DNA from: Frateuria_A sp051900425
GTDB taxonomy: Bacteria; Pseudomonadota; Gammaproteobacteria; Xanthomonadales; Rhodanobacteraceae
DNA length: 64,000 bases
NCBI RefSeq assembly: GCF_051900425.1
Contig: NZ_JBHZGK010000006.1
Location: forward strand, 186,001-250,000
Reading direction: 5' to 3'
In this document: piece after piece, positions 28,054 through 36,589 of the stretch
Numbering within the stretch: the stretch's first letter is position 1
Layout: the number at the start of each line of letters is the position of its first letter
Translations under genes and position numbers: made by a program
The notes under the pieces: generated by a model
The model's database searches: none
What the model saw: only the letters and a program-made list of their open reading frames with translations
What the model was told of the DNA's origin: nothing

Positions 28054-30621
28054 TTGAGCCTCAGGGAATACGATCGCAAGCGACGTTTCGACAGCACGCC
28101 GGAGCCGCGTTCGGAAGGCTCCGCGGCGGAGGGTGGGCGGCCGATCTTCGTGGTGCAGCTGCATCACGCCAGCCGGCGGCACTACGACTTCCGGCTGCAG
28201 GTCGGCGACACGCTCAAATCCTGGGCCTGTCCCAAGGGGCCGAGCTATGACCCGAACGTCAAGCGCCTGGCGGTGGAGGTCGAGGACCACCCCATTTCGT
28301 ACGCCAAGTTCCAGGGCGACATCCCCGCGGGCGCCTACGGCGGCGGCCACGTCGACACCTTCGACAGCGGCGTGTGGTCGACGCCGTACGACCCGGAGGC
28401 GCAACTGGAGAAAGGCCACCTGCGCTTCGAGCTGTTCGGCACCCGGCTCAAGGGGAGCTGGCACCTGGTGCGCAGCGGCAAGCCGGCGAAGCAGCCGCAA
28501 TGGTTCCTGATGCACGACAAGGACGCCTACGCGAGCGACGTGGAGGCCGACGACCTGCTCGACGCGCGCATGATCGCCAGCACCAGGGCCGCCGCCGGCC
28601 GCTCCGGCGGCGCGAAGGAAGTGGCCGCGACGCTGGACACGCGCAAGCGCAAGAAGGTGCCGGTCGCCGGTCACCACGCCAGCAAGGTCGGCAAGCTCGC
28701 CGCCGCGGCGGAAGGCGCGAAGAAGGCGAAGGCGAGCGCCGATTTCTTCCAGCCCGAACTTGCCACCCTGCGCGAGAACCCGCCCACCGGCGACCAGTGG
28801 CTGCATGAGGTGAAGTGGGACGGTTATCGCATCCTCGCGACCGTCGCCAAGGGTCGGGTCGAGCTGTGGTCGCGCAACGGGCTGTCGTGGTCGGACAAGG
28901 TTCCCGACATCCGCCAGGCGATCGAGTCGCTGGGCCTCGACTCGGCGCGCCTCGACGGCGAACTGATCGCCCTGAGCGCGGACGGCCAGGCCGATTTCAA
29001 CGCGCTGCAGAAGACGCTTTCCGGCGAAGCCAATGCACCGCTCGCCTACATGCTGTTCGACCTGCCCTTCGTGGAGGGCTACGACCTCTGCGCCACGCCG
29101 CTGCACGCGCGCAAGGCGATCCTCGAGGCGTTGCTCCAGGACCCGCCCGCGCATCTCTCCTACAGCACCCATGTGGTGGGCAACGGCGACCAGGTATTCG
29201 CCATGGCCAGCGCGCAGAAGCTCGAGGGCATCCTCAGCAAGCGCGCCGATTCCCGCTACCGTGCCGGTCGCGGCGACGACTGGCTGAAGATCAAGCGCGT
29301 GGAGTCGGACGAATTCGCGGTCGTCGGCTACACCGCGCCCAAGGGTGGGCGCCAGGGCTTTGGTGCGCTGCTGCTGGCAAAGCCCGCACCGGAAGGCGGC
29401 TGGCATTTCATGGGCCAGGTCGGCAGTGGCTTCAGCAACCGGCAGTTGCTGGACCTGAGCCGCACGCTGGCCACCGGCGGCGGCAGCAAGCCGACGGTGA
29501 ACAATCCCGAAGACGCCCCGCGCGGCGTCAAGTGGATCGGGCCCACCGCGGTGGCGGAGGTGAACTACCGCGGCATCGGCAACCAGGGCCTGCTGCGCCA
29601 GCCGAGCCTGAAGACGATGCGCGCGGACAAGTCGCCGGCGGACCTGCGCGACAGCGACCGCGCCACGCCGGAACCCACCGCAGGCAGCCGCAAGTCGTCC
29701 ACGCGCAAGCGCGCGAACCGCAAGAGCGAGGCGAGCGCGCCGGCAGGCATCACCATCACCCATCCCGGGCGCGTGGTGTATCCGGCCGACGGCTACACCA
29801 AGCAGGATGTGGCCGACTACTACCGCACGGTAATGGACTGGTTCCTGCCCGGCGTGATCGACCGGCCCACGTCGATCATCCGTTACCCCGACGGCATCGA
29901 CAAACCCTCGTTCTTCCAGAAGCACATCCCTTCCGGCGGCCTCAAGTACGTAGGCAGCGTGAAGCTCAAGGAGGAAACCGGCGCCGCCGCCATCTACCTC
30001 TACCCGCAGTCCGCCGACTCGGTGATGGAACTGGTGCAGTACGGCACGCTCGAGTTCCACCCCTGGGGCGCCAAGGTCGAGACGCCGGACCTCGCCGACC
30101 GCGTGGTGTTCGACCTCGACCCCGGCCCGGACGTGAGCTGGGAGCGCGTGGTCGCGGCTGCCCGGCTGGTGCGCAAGCTGCTGGCCGACCTGGAGCTGGA
30201 ATCCTTCCTGCGCACCACTGGCGGCAAGGGCCTGCACGTCGTGGTGCCGCTCAACCCGCCGTCGGACTGGGGCACGGTCAAGCAGTTCGCGCAGGGTTTC
30301 GCCGGGGCGCTGGCAGGCATCCATCCGATGGAGTTCGTCGCGGTCAGCACCAAGTCGATCCGCCACCAGAAGATCTTCGTCGACTACCTGCGCAACGGCC
30401 GCGGCGCCACGGCGGTGGCCTCCTACTCGCTGCGCGGGCGCCCTGGCGCGCCGGTGGCGGTGCCGCTGCGCTGGGAGGAACTGGGCAAGATCACGAGCGG
30501 CGCGCAATTCGACATCCGTTCCCTGCCCGCCCGGCTCAAGCGGCTGCGCAAGGACCCGTGGGCAGGCATCAACGACATCCGGCAGGGCCTGGGCCAGGTG
30601 TTCCAGAAGCTGGGCGGCTGA
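28054..30621 (+). CDS. ligD: Multifunctional DNA ligase D
   Basis: An 855-residue bacterial NHEJ enzyme with three domains in the order phosphoesterase, ligase, polymerase. The 3'-phosphoesterase (about 1-170) has 'QLHHASRRHYDFRLQVGD'. The ATP-dependent ligase (about 225-530) has the nucleotidyl lysine Lys254 in 'HEVKWDGYRILA'. The primase-polymerase (about 560-850) begins 'ITHPGRVVYPADGYTKQD' and has the metal-binding 'FDLDPGPD' (about 687). It repairs double-strand breaks with Ku; no ku gene is in this window. No ATG fits. A TTG at 28054 with a GGAG site 8 nt upstream is the best start (another TTG is at 28039). Its 3' end overlaps the convergent membrane-protein gene by about 53 bp. Confidence 0.92.
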   Translation: MSLREYDRKRRFDSTPEPRSEGSAAEGGRPIFVVQLHHASRRHYDFRLQVGDTLKSWACPKGPSYDPNVKRLAVEVEDHPISYAKFQGDIPAGAYGGGHVDTFDSGVWSTPYDPEAQLEKGHLRFELFGTRLKGSWHLVRSGKPAKQPQWFLMHDKDAYASDVEADDLLDARMIASTRAAAGRSGGAKEVAATLDTRKRKKVPVAGHHASKVGKLAAAAEGAKKAKASADFFQPELATLRENPPTGDQWLHEVKWDGYRILATVAKGRVELWSRNGLSWSDKVPDIRQAIESLGLDSARLDGELIALSADGQADFNALQKTLSGEANAPLAYMLFDLPFVEGYDLCATPLHARKAILEALLQDPPAHLSYSTHVVGNGDQVFAMASAQKLEGILSKRADSRYRAGRGDDWLKIKRVESDEFAVVGYTAPKGGRQGFGALLLAKPAPEGGWHFMGQVGSGFSNRQLLDLSRTLATGGGSKPTVNNPEDAPRGVKWIGPTAVAEVNYRGIGNQGLLRQPSLKTMRADKSPADLRDSDRATPEPTAGSRKSSTRKRANRKSEASAPAGITITHPGRVVYPADGYTKQDVADYYRTVMDWFLPGVIDRPTSIIRYPDGIDKPSFFQKHIPSGGLKYVGSVKLKEETGAAAIYLYPQSADSVMELVQYGTLEFHPWGAKVETPDLADRVVFDLDPGPDVSWERVVAAARLVRKLLADLELESFLRTTGGKGLHVVVPLNPPSDWGTVKQFAQGFAGALAGIHPMEFVAVSTKSIRHQKIFVDYLRNGRGATAVASYSLRGRPGAPVAVPLRWEELGKITSGAQFDIRSLPARLKRLRKDPWAGINDIRQGLGQVFQKLGG

Positions 30622-31303
30622 GCGACTCAGGCTCCACGGGTCGTCGCAACCAGCGCAGGCCCAGCAGCGCGCCCACCGCGCTGGCCAGGGTCACCCAATG
30701 CACCAGCCACGGCGCGCCGGCCACGGGACCGGCCAGGAAGCCCGCATCGAGCATGCGGTTGAACAGCGGCAGCAGCGGACCGGTGATGACGATGCCAGCC
30801 ACCAGCGCCAGCAGGAAGACGGTCCTCCGCCACGCCGTCGCCGCGAGCGCCCGCCAGGCCACCGCCAGCGCCAAAGCGCACAACCCCGCCACCACACCGG
30901 CTGCGGCCGGGTGCACCCAGCCGGCATCCGCGCCGACGAGGGCACGCGCCACCAGCATCTCGTCGCCATGCCCGCTGAGCGCCGTCACCAGGCGTGCGAG
31001 CGGGTTGGCGGCAAAAACCAGCGCGACGCCCGGCCACGCGCGCCCGCGGCGCAGCGCGAGCAGCGCGCCTGCCGCCATCAGCAGGTAGGAAAGCAGCGGC
31101 CCGGCTGCGGTCGGCAGCCAGCTGTCGCAGCCCTCGATCGACCAGCGGCTGAAATCGCGCTCGGCCCAGCGCCCGCACACCAGCCGGCCGGTCAGCGTGT
31201 GCGCGAACTCGTGCGCCTCGTGCACCAGCATGACCAGCGGCGCGAGCGCGACCAGCCATCGCCAGGGGAAAGGGTAGTTCTCACGTAGGCTGGATGCGTG
31301 CAT
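30569..31303 (-). CDS. Integral membrane protein with HExxH motif
   Basis: A 244-residue protein with six or more hydrophobic segments. The first helix ends in 'HEAHEFAHTLTGRLVCG', containing a zinc-type HExxH (residues 31-35), and a later segment reads 'FAANPLARLVTAL'. An HExxH in a membrane helix plus an NP-containing helix recalls M50/site-2-like intramembrane metalloproteases, though the usual LDG or NPDG motif is absent. Enzyme activity is therefore unproven. The 3' end overlaps the ligD 3' end. Confidence 0.65.
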   Translation of the reverse strand: MHASSLRENYPFPWRWLVALAPLVMLVHEAHEFAHTLTGRLVCGRWAERDFSRWSIEGCDSWLPTAAGPLLSYLLMAAGALLALRRGRAWPGVALVFAANPLARLVTALSGHGDEMLVARALVGADAGWVHPAAAGVVAGLCALALAVAWRALAATAWRRTVFLLALVAGIVITGPLLPLFNRMLDAGFLAGPVAGAPWLVHWVTLASAVGALLGLRWLRRPVEPESLSRPASGTPGPGPAGCR

Positions 31304-31498
31304 CGCCGGCTCCTGTCCGAAGACCGTTCGATGCAGTCGGGCTGAGACAGGTTTGAACCGATGCCCGCACCTCGTGCGCCATCGGCAGGCGTGATGTGCG
31401 GGAACCAGGACCGGCATGGCGGTCGCGCTCGGCTGCGCTCCTGCATGGCGCGGCGGATGGCCGGCGGGGCACCGATTCGCTATGGTCGCGCTCCCGAC

Positions 31499-32362
31499 AT
31501 GCACCAGGAACGTCCGTTCGTGCCGCACTACACCGGTCCCCTGCTCATCCGTTCCGTTGCCGAGGCCATGGCCGCTGCGCGCGATGCCGACGCCGGCGCC
31601 TGGCAGGGATCGTTGGATCTCGGTCGCTCGCGCACGGACGTGTCGTTGCAGGCGGACGCCTGGCAGTGGCAGGGTTCGCACTACCCGTACCCGGCGAAGC
31701 TCAAGGACCGCACGATCTACTACTGGGATGGCGAGGCGTTCGCGCCGGTGTCGCGCTTCTGCGGTTCGCTGATCAAGCTGGTGCCGACCGAATGGGGCGC
31801 ACCGACCTTCGAGATCGACGGAATCAAGATGCTGCCTACGGCGAAGGACTCGCCGGTCGAGGACGCGCGCCGCAAGGTGGCGCTGGTGGAGCCGCGCGGC
31901 AAGGTGGTACTCGACACCTGCGGCGGGCTGGGCTACTTCGCAGCCTGTTGCCTGGAGGCCGGCGTGGCGCACATCCAGTCGTTCGAGAAGAACCCCGACG
32001 TGCTCTGGCTGCGCACGCTCAATCCGTGGTCGCCCGATCCCGACGCGCCCGCCAGCGGCGGCCGGCTGCAACTCGCGCACGCCGACGTGTCGGTCGCCAT
32101 CGCGCAGGTCGCCGACGCCTCGGTCGATGCGCTGCTGCATGATCCACCCCGCTTCGGCATCGCCGGCGAGCTGTATTCGCAGGCGTTCTACGACCAACTC
32201 GCCCGCGTGCTGCGGCGTGGCGGGCGGCTGTTCCACTACACCGGCAGCCCGAACAAGCTCACCAGCGGCCGCGACGTGCCGCGCGAAGTGGCGAAGCGGC
32301 TGGAGAAGGCCGGCTTCAAGGCGCAGCCGGCGCTGGATGGCGTGCTGGCAACGCGGCGCTAG
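31499..32362 (+). CDS. SAM-dependent methyltransferase-like protein
   Basis: A 287-residue protein with a class I Rossmann methyltransferase core in its second half: 'KVVLDTCGGLGYFAACCLEA' (motif I), 'HIQSFEKNPDVLWL' (acidic residue after strand 2) and 'DASVDALLHDPPRFGIAGEL', a D-P-P-R variant of motif IV. The last motif is usual in N- or RNA-modifying methyltransferases. The N-terminal 110 residues are a separate, beta-rich region. It is convergent with the diguanylate cyclase. The target is unknown. Confidence 0.75.
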   Translation: MHQERPFVPHYTGPLLIRSVAEAMAAARDADAGAWQGSLDLGRSRTDVSLQADAWQWQGSHYPYPAKLKDRTIYYWDGEAFAPVSRFCGSLIKLVPTEWGAPTFEIDGIKMLPTAKDSPVEDARRKVALVEPRGKVVLDTCGGLGYFAACCLEAGVAHIQSFEKNPDVLWLRTLNPWSPDPDAPASGGRLQLAHADVSVAIAQVADASVDALLHDPPRFGIAGELYSQAFYDQLARVLRRGGRLFHYTGSPNKLTSGRDVPREVAKRLEKAGFKAQPALDGVLATRR

Positions 32363-32426
32363 GACGTGCTGCGAACGGGTTGGCCCGCCGCCTGCACAGT
32401 GCGGACCATCAGGCTGACGAAGCTTG

Positions 32427-34202
32427 TCAGGCCTGAGCCAGGGCGCTGGCCACTTCGACGTCGCCCATGACGCAGTTGCGGCCTGCGCGCTTGGCCCGAT
32501 AGAGCGCCGCATCGGCTTCCCTGCAAAGCCGCTGCACGCCGTAACCGGAAGTCGAGGTCGAAGCCAGCCCCACGCTGGCCGACACGGTGATCTCGCACCC
32601 GTCTCTGGTGACCGGCGATTCGATGATTGCTGCACGGATGCGGTTGGCGATGTCCATGCCCTGCTCGCGCGAACACTCGTACAGCAGGATGCCGAACTCC
32701 TCGCCGCCCAGCCGTCCGAACAGGTCGACGGGACGCAACTGCTGCTGGCAAGCGGCGACCGCGCGCCTAAGCACCGTGTCGCCCATGGCATGGCCGTGGG
32801 TATCGTTGACGAGCTTGAAATGATCCAGGTCCAGCACGATCAGGCAGGCATGGCCGACCTTCTTGTCCAGCTGCTGCAGGGCGCGCTCGGTCCTGCACAT
32901 GAAGTGCTGGTGGTTGAGGATGCCGGTCAGGCCGTCCAGGCGCGAAAGCCGCTTGAAACGCAGCTGAGAGCGCTTGAGCCGGAACAGCCAGAAGACGATC
33001 GATGCCAGCACCAGAAGCAGCAGGACGTTGTACAGGCGGCTGGTCTCCACCGCCTTGGTGTCCAGGGCCTGCTGCAGCCGGAGGATCTTGTTCTGCTTGC
33101 CGAGCCTTTCGGTTTCGAGCTTCTGCGCCAACAGGTGCTGCTGCGCAGCCTGGTATGCCAAGGCACGAGCACTGACGTCGTCCAGATAGCCCTTGTCCTG
33201 GGCGACGTAGCGTTCGTAGTAGGAAAGCGCGGTCGCCGTGTTGCCCTGCCTCTTTTCGACGCGATACAGGACTTCGTAGGCGTTGGCCAGCCACTCGTCG
33301 GTGCTGTCGGGCCTGGCCATGGCCAGGGCGGCGAGGGCGGCTTTCCTGGCATCGTTGTCCCTGCCCAGCTTTGCGTACGCCTGCGCCCGCTCCACCTGGG
33401 CAGAAAGGGTGTGCACGTAGTAGCCGCTCAGGCGAATGCCGGGCGCAAGCCGGTCGAGCAAGGCCAACGCCTTGCCCGGCTGGCCCTCCTCCAGGTAGAG
33501 GCTGCTCAGGGTCAGTTGCATGGCATGGACGAACACCGGCTGCCCGGCCAGCTTGCAGGTGTCGATGGCCCGCTGCAGCTCCGGGCTGGCCGAGGTCAGC
33601 CGCTTGCCGTTGTACAGCGCGGCAACCTCCCTCGACAGCGGACGGCAAAGGTTTTCGCCAGGCGGTATCGCCCGTTCGGCCATCCGCGCGTATTGGACCG
33701 CCAGGTCGATCTGGCCCGCCAGGTTGAGCATCTGCGAGAGGTCCGCCAGGAGCAGGAACCTGGCTTCGGGATGCCGCACGTGGGCAAGCCCGGCCGTCAG
33801 GCGGTTGGCAAGCCCGAAAGCGTCCTCGTAGCGCCGGCTCAGCCACAGGCTGTTCAGCAGGAGACCCGAGGCCTTGGCGGCCAGCACCTCGTCACCGGAA
33901 TGCTCGACGATCTCGCTCAGCTTTGCCTGCGAACTGGCGTAGTCGCCCTGGAACATGACCTCCCAGGCGTCCAGGTAGCGCAGTTGCCATTGCTCGGCCG
34001 GCGTCAGGCCGGACGTCTCACGGTGGGCCCGGGCAAGCATCTGCACGAAACGTGCGTGATCGCTTGTCCGCAGGCTCTCGGCCTGCCGCAGGAACTGGCC
34101 GACATCGGTGATGGGCGGGTTGGCCGGACTGGCCTGGGCGAGCAGGCACCAGGCCAGTCCCGCCCAAGCGGACCATACGCGGATGCGGCTGTAGCCGGAC
34201 AT
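32427..34202 (-). CDS. Membrane diguanylate cyclase with TPR-like sensor domain
   Basis: A 591-residue protein: signal peptide (about 1-25), helical TPR-like periplasmic region (about 30-370), one transmembrane helix near 383-402 ('VLLLLVLASIVFWLFRL'), then a GGDEF domain. The active motif is GGEEF at residues 499-503, and the inhibitory site RxxD sits five residues before it ('RPVDLFGRLGGEEF'). It should be an active, feedback-controlled c-di-GMP synthase. Its start lies only 16 bp after the stop of the borosin precursor-like gene, so the two may share a transcript. No c-di-GMP phosphodiesterase is nearby. Confidence 0.88.
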   Translation of the reverse strand: MSGYSRIRVWSAWAGLAWCLLAQASPANPPITDVGQFLRQAESLRTSDHARFVQMLARAHRETSGLTPAEQWQLRYLDAWEVMFQGDYASSQAKLSEIVEHSGDEVLAAKASGLLLNSLWLSRRYEDAFGLANRLTAGLAHVRHPEARFLLLADLSQMLNLAGQIDLAVQYARMAERAIPPGENLCRPLSREVAALYNGKRLTSASPELQRAIDTCKLAGQPVFVHAMQLTLSSLYLEEGQPGKALALLDRLAPGIRLSGYYVHTLSAQVERAQAYAKLGRDNDARKAALAALAMARPDSTDEWLANAYEVLYRVEKRQGNTATALSYYERYVAQDKGYLDDVSARALAYQAAQQHLLAQKLETERLGKQNKILRLQQALDTKAVETSRLYNVLLLLVLASIVFWLFRLKRSQLRFKRLSRLDGLTGILNHQHFMCRTERALQQLDKKVGHACLIVLDLDHFKLVNDTHGHAMGDTVLRRAVAACQQQLRPVDLFGRLGGEEFGILLYECSREQGMDIANRIRAAIIESPVTRDGCEITVSASVGLASTSTSGYGVQRLCREADAALYRAKRAGRNCVMGDVEVASALAQA

Positions 34203-34218
34203 GGCGGCGCCGCTGGGC

Positions 34219-34488
34219 CTACGACTTCTCTGCGGGAATGGGAGCCTCGAGCGGCTCTTCCTGCGCGGGCTCTTCTTCGTGGGCGGGCATCTGGGTGATC
34301 TGCGGCGTCAGGTTGTGCTGTGCGCCGAACTCCGCGGCCAGCACCGAACGGTCGCCCGAGGCGGCGGCCGCCACCAGAACAGCGGACCCCTGCGCCTGCT
34401 CCAGCCTGCGAGCCATTTCCTCGGCTGGCGCGTGCCGCAGCGAGGCGTCCTTTCCGACCGCTTCCAACAGATCGATGGTGTCCGTCAT
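34219..34488 (-). CDS. Putative split-borosin precursor peptide (89 aa)
   Basis: An 89-residue protein. Residues 1-57 look like a small helical borosin-binding domain: 'TIDLLEAVGKDASLRHAPAE' opens it and 'AAAASGDRSVLAAEFG' closes it, much like the precursor half of the fused fungal OphMA (which, as I recall it, has a matching GD-containing helix). Residues 58-70 ('HNLTPQITQMPAH') are the best candidate core, and 71-89 are an acidic Glu/Pro tail. The methyltransferase lies 104 bp upstream on the same strand. The role is inferred from neighbour and pattern; no product is known. Confidence 0.7.
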   Translation of the reverse strand: MTDTIDLLEAVGKDASLRHAPAEEMARRLEQAQGSAVLVAAAASGDRSVLAAEFGAQHNLTPQITQMPAHEEEPAQEEPLEAPIPAEKS

Positions 34489-34592
34489 GTCGTTTCCCTG
34501 TTCCTCGGTTTGATGAAGGAGCGTGCCGGGCGACCTTGCACCGCCCATGCAGCGTGCGCACGGCAATGAGGGAGCCCCCTGTGTGCGCGCCA

Positions 34593-35435
34593 TTATGCGA
34601 CGGTTGGCGCCCCCGTTGCGGCGTTTTCACACGCGTCCAGTTCGGCCAGACGCGCCTGCATCGCCAGGTTGGGCCGGAGCGGGGCGGCCGGCGGCAGTAC
34701 CACGGTTTCCTCCGCTGTCAGCCCCGCATGCGGCAGGTCGCACAGGGTAATGCGCCGCACCCGCGGCGCCTCGATCGGCAGCGTCGCCGCGCGGTAGACG
34801 ATCACCTCGTGGTCGGCCGGATAGTCCTGCCGCAGAAGCTCGACCAGCAACTGGCGGTACGCGGGGCCGGTGGCCAGGCGCCCGAGCGAACGATCGCCGA
34901 CCAGTGCGACCTGCCAGAGCACGACATAACCGGCCGGATCGATGCGTCGCTCGTAGAACAGCAATTGGCTGGCCTCGAAGTGCTGGCAGCCGAAACGGCC
35001 CGGGTCGATGCCCAGGTCCGCATACAGGCAATCCTCCGCCGAAATGCCGGGCTCCATGTGCGCTTCGAATCCTTCCGCGCGCGCCACGGCAATGGCCTTG
35101 TGCGGCGACCAGGCGAAAATGCCCGGGTGGCCGTAGAACACACCGCAGACGCGCTTGCCGGCGCGCACCTGCGCCATCATCAGTTCGACCCACTCGCGAT
35201 AGGTCTTAAGGCGCGACTTGCCCTCGCGGTAATACGGCTGGAGGCTGCGCACGTCCGCATGCATGCGCTCGAGCCACTTCTCGACAATGCCGTCGGAGAG
35301 CCCGGCGAACACCACGTCCGCCTGTTCGATATGGCTGCGCGCCAGCGGCGTGAGATGGGAGCCCAGGGTCATGCCGATGCCGACGCAGGCGAGGCTGCCG
35401 CGGGGCCTTTGCGCTATCACGGGGGAGGTGTCCAT
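34593..35435 (-). CDS. Borosin-type alpha-N-methyltransferase
   Basis: A 280-residue protein of the tetrapyrrole methylase fold. Several segments match the borosin enzymes rather than cobalamin/siroheme methylases: 'RGSLACVGIGMTLGS', 'PYYREGKSRLKTYREW', 'RVCGVFYGHPGIFAWSPHKA', 'MEPGISAEDCLYADLGIDPG' and 'FEASQLLFY'. In OphMA, as I recall, Tyr66, Arg72 and Tyr76 take part in backbone N-methylation; their counterparts here are Tyr69, Arg75 and Tyr79, while the OphMA Tyr63 position is Gln66. Such enzymes methylate backbone amides of their precursor. The next gene encodes a matching precursor-like protein, so this would be a split system. No strong ribosome binding site is seen at 35435. Confidence 0.85.
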   Translation of the reverse strand: MDTSPVIAQRPRGSLACVGIGMTLGSHLTPLARSHIEQADVVFAGLSDGIVEKWLERMHADVRSLQPYYREGKSRLKTYREWVELMMAQVRAGKRVCGVFYGHPGIFAWSPHKAIAVARAEGFEAHMEPGISAEDCLYADLGIDPGRFGCQHFEASQLLFYERRIDPAGYVVLWQVALVGDRSLGRLATGPAYRQLLVELLRQDYPADHEVIVYRAATLPIEAPRVRRITLCDLPHAGLTAEETVVLPPAAPLRPNLAMQARLAELDACENAATGAPTVA

Positions 35436-35479
35436 CGCGTGATGGTAGGGCAAGCGGCGACGGACAGGGGCGTCAGACA

Positions 35480-35509
35480 CGTACGCCCCCGCGCGACCGG
35501 GGGCGTACG
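35480..35509. repeat. 11-bp perfect inverted repeat before the borosin methyltransferase
   Basis: CGTACGCCCCC (35480-35490) and GGGGGCGTACG (35499-35509) form an 11-bp stem with an 8-nt loop. It lies between the stop of the secreted-protein gene and the methyltransferase start, both on the minus strand. It could be a terminator-like 3' hairpin for the upstream gene, but no T-run follows. Confidence 0.6.
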
Positions 35510-35524
35510 GCAGCAGCGACAGTT

Positions 35525-36349
35525 TCAGTCCAGCGGCACCTTGTAGTTGCCGTGGTTGTCGATCGGGCAGGCGCACTCGTTGCCGACCTGTTTCGGCGCG
35601 AAGTGGTAGCCGGGGATGCGGCTGGTGAGATAGGCCGCCGTGGCCTTGTAGGCGTTCAGCCCATAAGGCGGCTTGGCCGAACCGAACGTGTTCCCGCCGG
35701 GGGTGGTCAGCACCTGCCACAGCGTGGGCTGGGCGGCCGACTGCGTGATGTAGAAGCTCGGCACGACCGTGTCGTTGAAGGCGGCGTACTTGTCCACGCC
35801 GACGAGGTTCCAGGCATCCTGCGAGGCGTTCTTCCAGAAGCCCGGCGAGCACCATGCGCCTGGCGTCTTCATCGGCTGGCAACCGTGGCTGACCACCAAC
35901 TGTACGTTGCCGTTCCTGACATCACCCTCGTAGGTGGCGGTTACCGGCAGGCCGACCAGGTTGCGGTAGCGGTAGTACTTGCTGGCGTACTTGAAGGTGC
36001 CGCCAACCTTGATCATCTGCACTGTGCGGTCGGGCAGGGTCAGCGTGGCCGACACCGCGCCATTGGCCGTAAGCACCCAGACCAGATAGCCCTGCCCCGT
36101 CTGGTAGGGCTGGCCCGTCCCGTTCCAGTTGGCGAACAGGCCGGTGCCGCCGTCGTCGGCATCGTCCTGCCCGGTGAGCCCACAGCGCTCGTCCTGCAGG
36201 TTGTGCGTATTGCCGTCGAAACTGAAGCCCTGGCCGGTGTAGGTCACGACCGTAGCGGCCCATGCGGGCGCGGCCCCGACGAGGGTAAGCAGGAGTGCCA
36301 GCAATGGCATGCCGAGCAGGCGCCTGGACTTCATGAGCAGGGTCTTCAT
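35525..36349 (-). CDS. Secreted hypothetical protein with CSPGFWKN motif
   Basis: A 274-residue exported protein with a clear signal peptide (about 1-31, ending 'APAWA-A'). The mature chain has several Cys, including 'WCSPGFWKNASQDAW', a motif seen in many uncharacterised bacterial secreted proteins, and 'CACPIDNHGNYKVPLD' at the C-terminus. It is divergent from the LuxR-type regulator gene, with a 16-bp palindrome between them. Control by that regulator is plausible. The function is unknown. Confidence 0.65.
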   Translation of the reverse strand: MKTLLMKSRRLLGMPLLALLLTLVGAAPAWAATVVTYTGQGFSFDGNTHNLQDERCGLTGQDDADDGGTGLFANWNGTGQPYQTGQGYLVWVLTANGAVSATLTLPDRTVQMIKVGGTFKYASKYYRYRNLVGLPVTATYEGDVRNGNVQLVVSHGCQPMKTPGAWCSPGFWKNASQDAWNLVGVDKYAAFNDTVVPSFYITQSAAQPTLWQVLTTPGGNTFGSAKPPYGLNAYKATAAYLTSRIPGYHFAPKQVGNECACPIDNHGNYKVPLD

Positions 36350-36419
36350 GAGCGTGTACTCCCGGGGAACCGCCGCAGCGGGGGGAGCGCAGCATGCGGC
36401 GCGCGCCGGATCGGATGAA

Positions 36420-36435
36420 TACTCCGATCGGAGTA
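36420..36435. promoter_or_regulatory. Perfect 16-bp palindrome between divergent genes
   Basis: TACTCCGATCGGAGTA is perfectly self-complementary. It lies 70 bp upstream of the secreted-protein start (36349) and about 155 bp before the regulator start (36590), the usual place for an operator serving divergent promoters. A LuxR/NarL-type HTH dimer could bind it, but this is inference. Confidence 0.55.
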
Positions 36436-36589
36436 GGCACCGGCGTCGCACCGGCCCCGGCCGGCCTTGTCGTGATGGCGGACTGGAGCTCCTTTCTTGC
36501 GTCAACAGGCGACGGGCGGGTTACACGCCCTGCTCACGGCGGCGCGCCAATCCTTCCCGCAGGAAAACGCGGGATCGCGGGAGGGCCGC

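Noticed and set aside
27874..30507. A very long open frame on the minus strand opposite ligD
   Set aside because: It mirrors the ligD coding frame and its translation is Arg/Gly/His-rich with no family features; high-GC codon use keeps it open.
32424..34298. A long open frame on the plus strand opposite the diguanylate cyclase
   Set aside because: The GGDEF gene on the other strand has clear domain motifs; this frame has none.
34593..35435. Siroheme or cobalamin methyltransferase for the tetrapyrrole-methylase-fold protein
   Set aside because: Lacks the CobA/CysG signature and instead carries the borosin segments KSRLKTY, GVFYGHPG and GISAEDCLYADL, next to a precursor-like gene.
35480..35509. 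Rho-independent terminator before the borosin methyltransferase
   Set aside because: The stem is strong but no T-run follows on either strand, so it is listed only as an inverted repeat.
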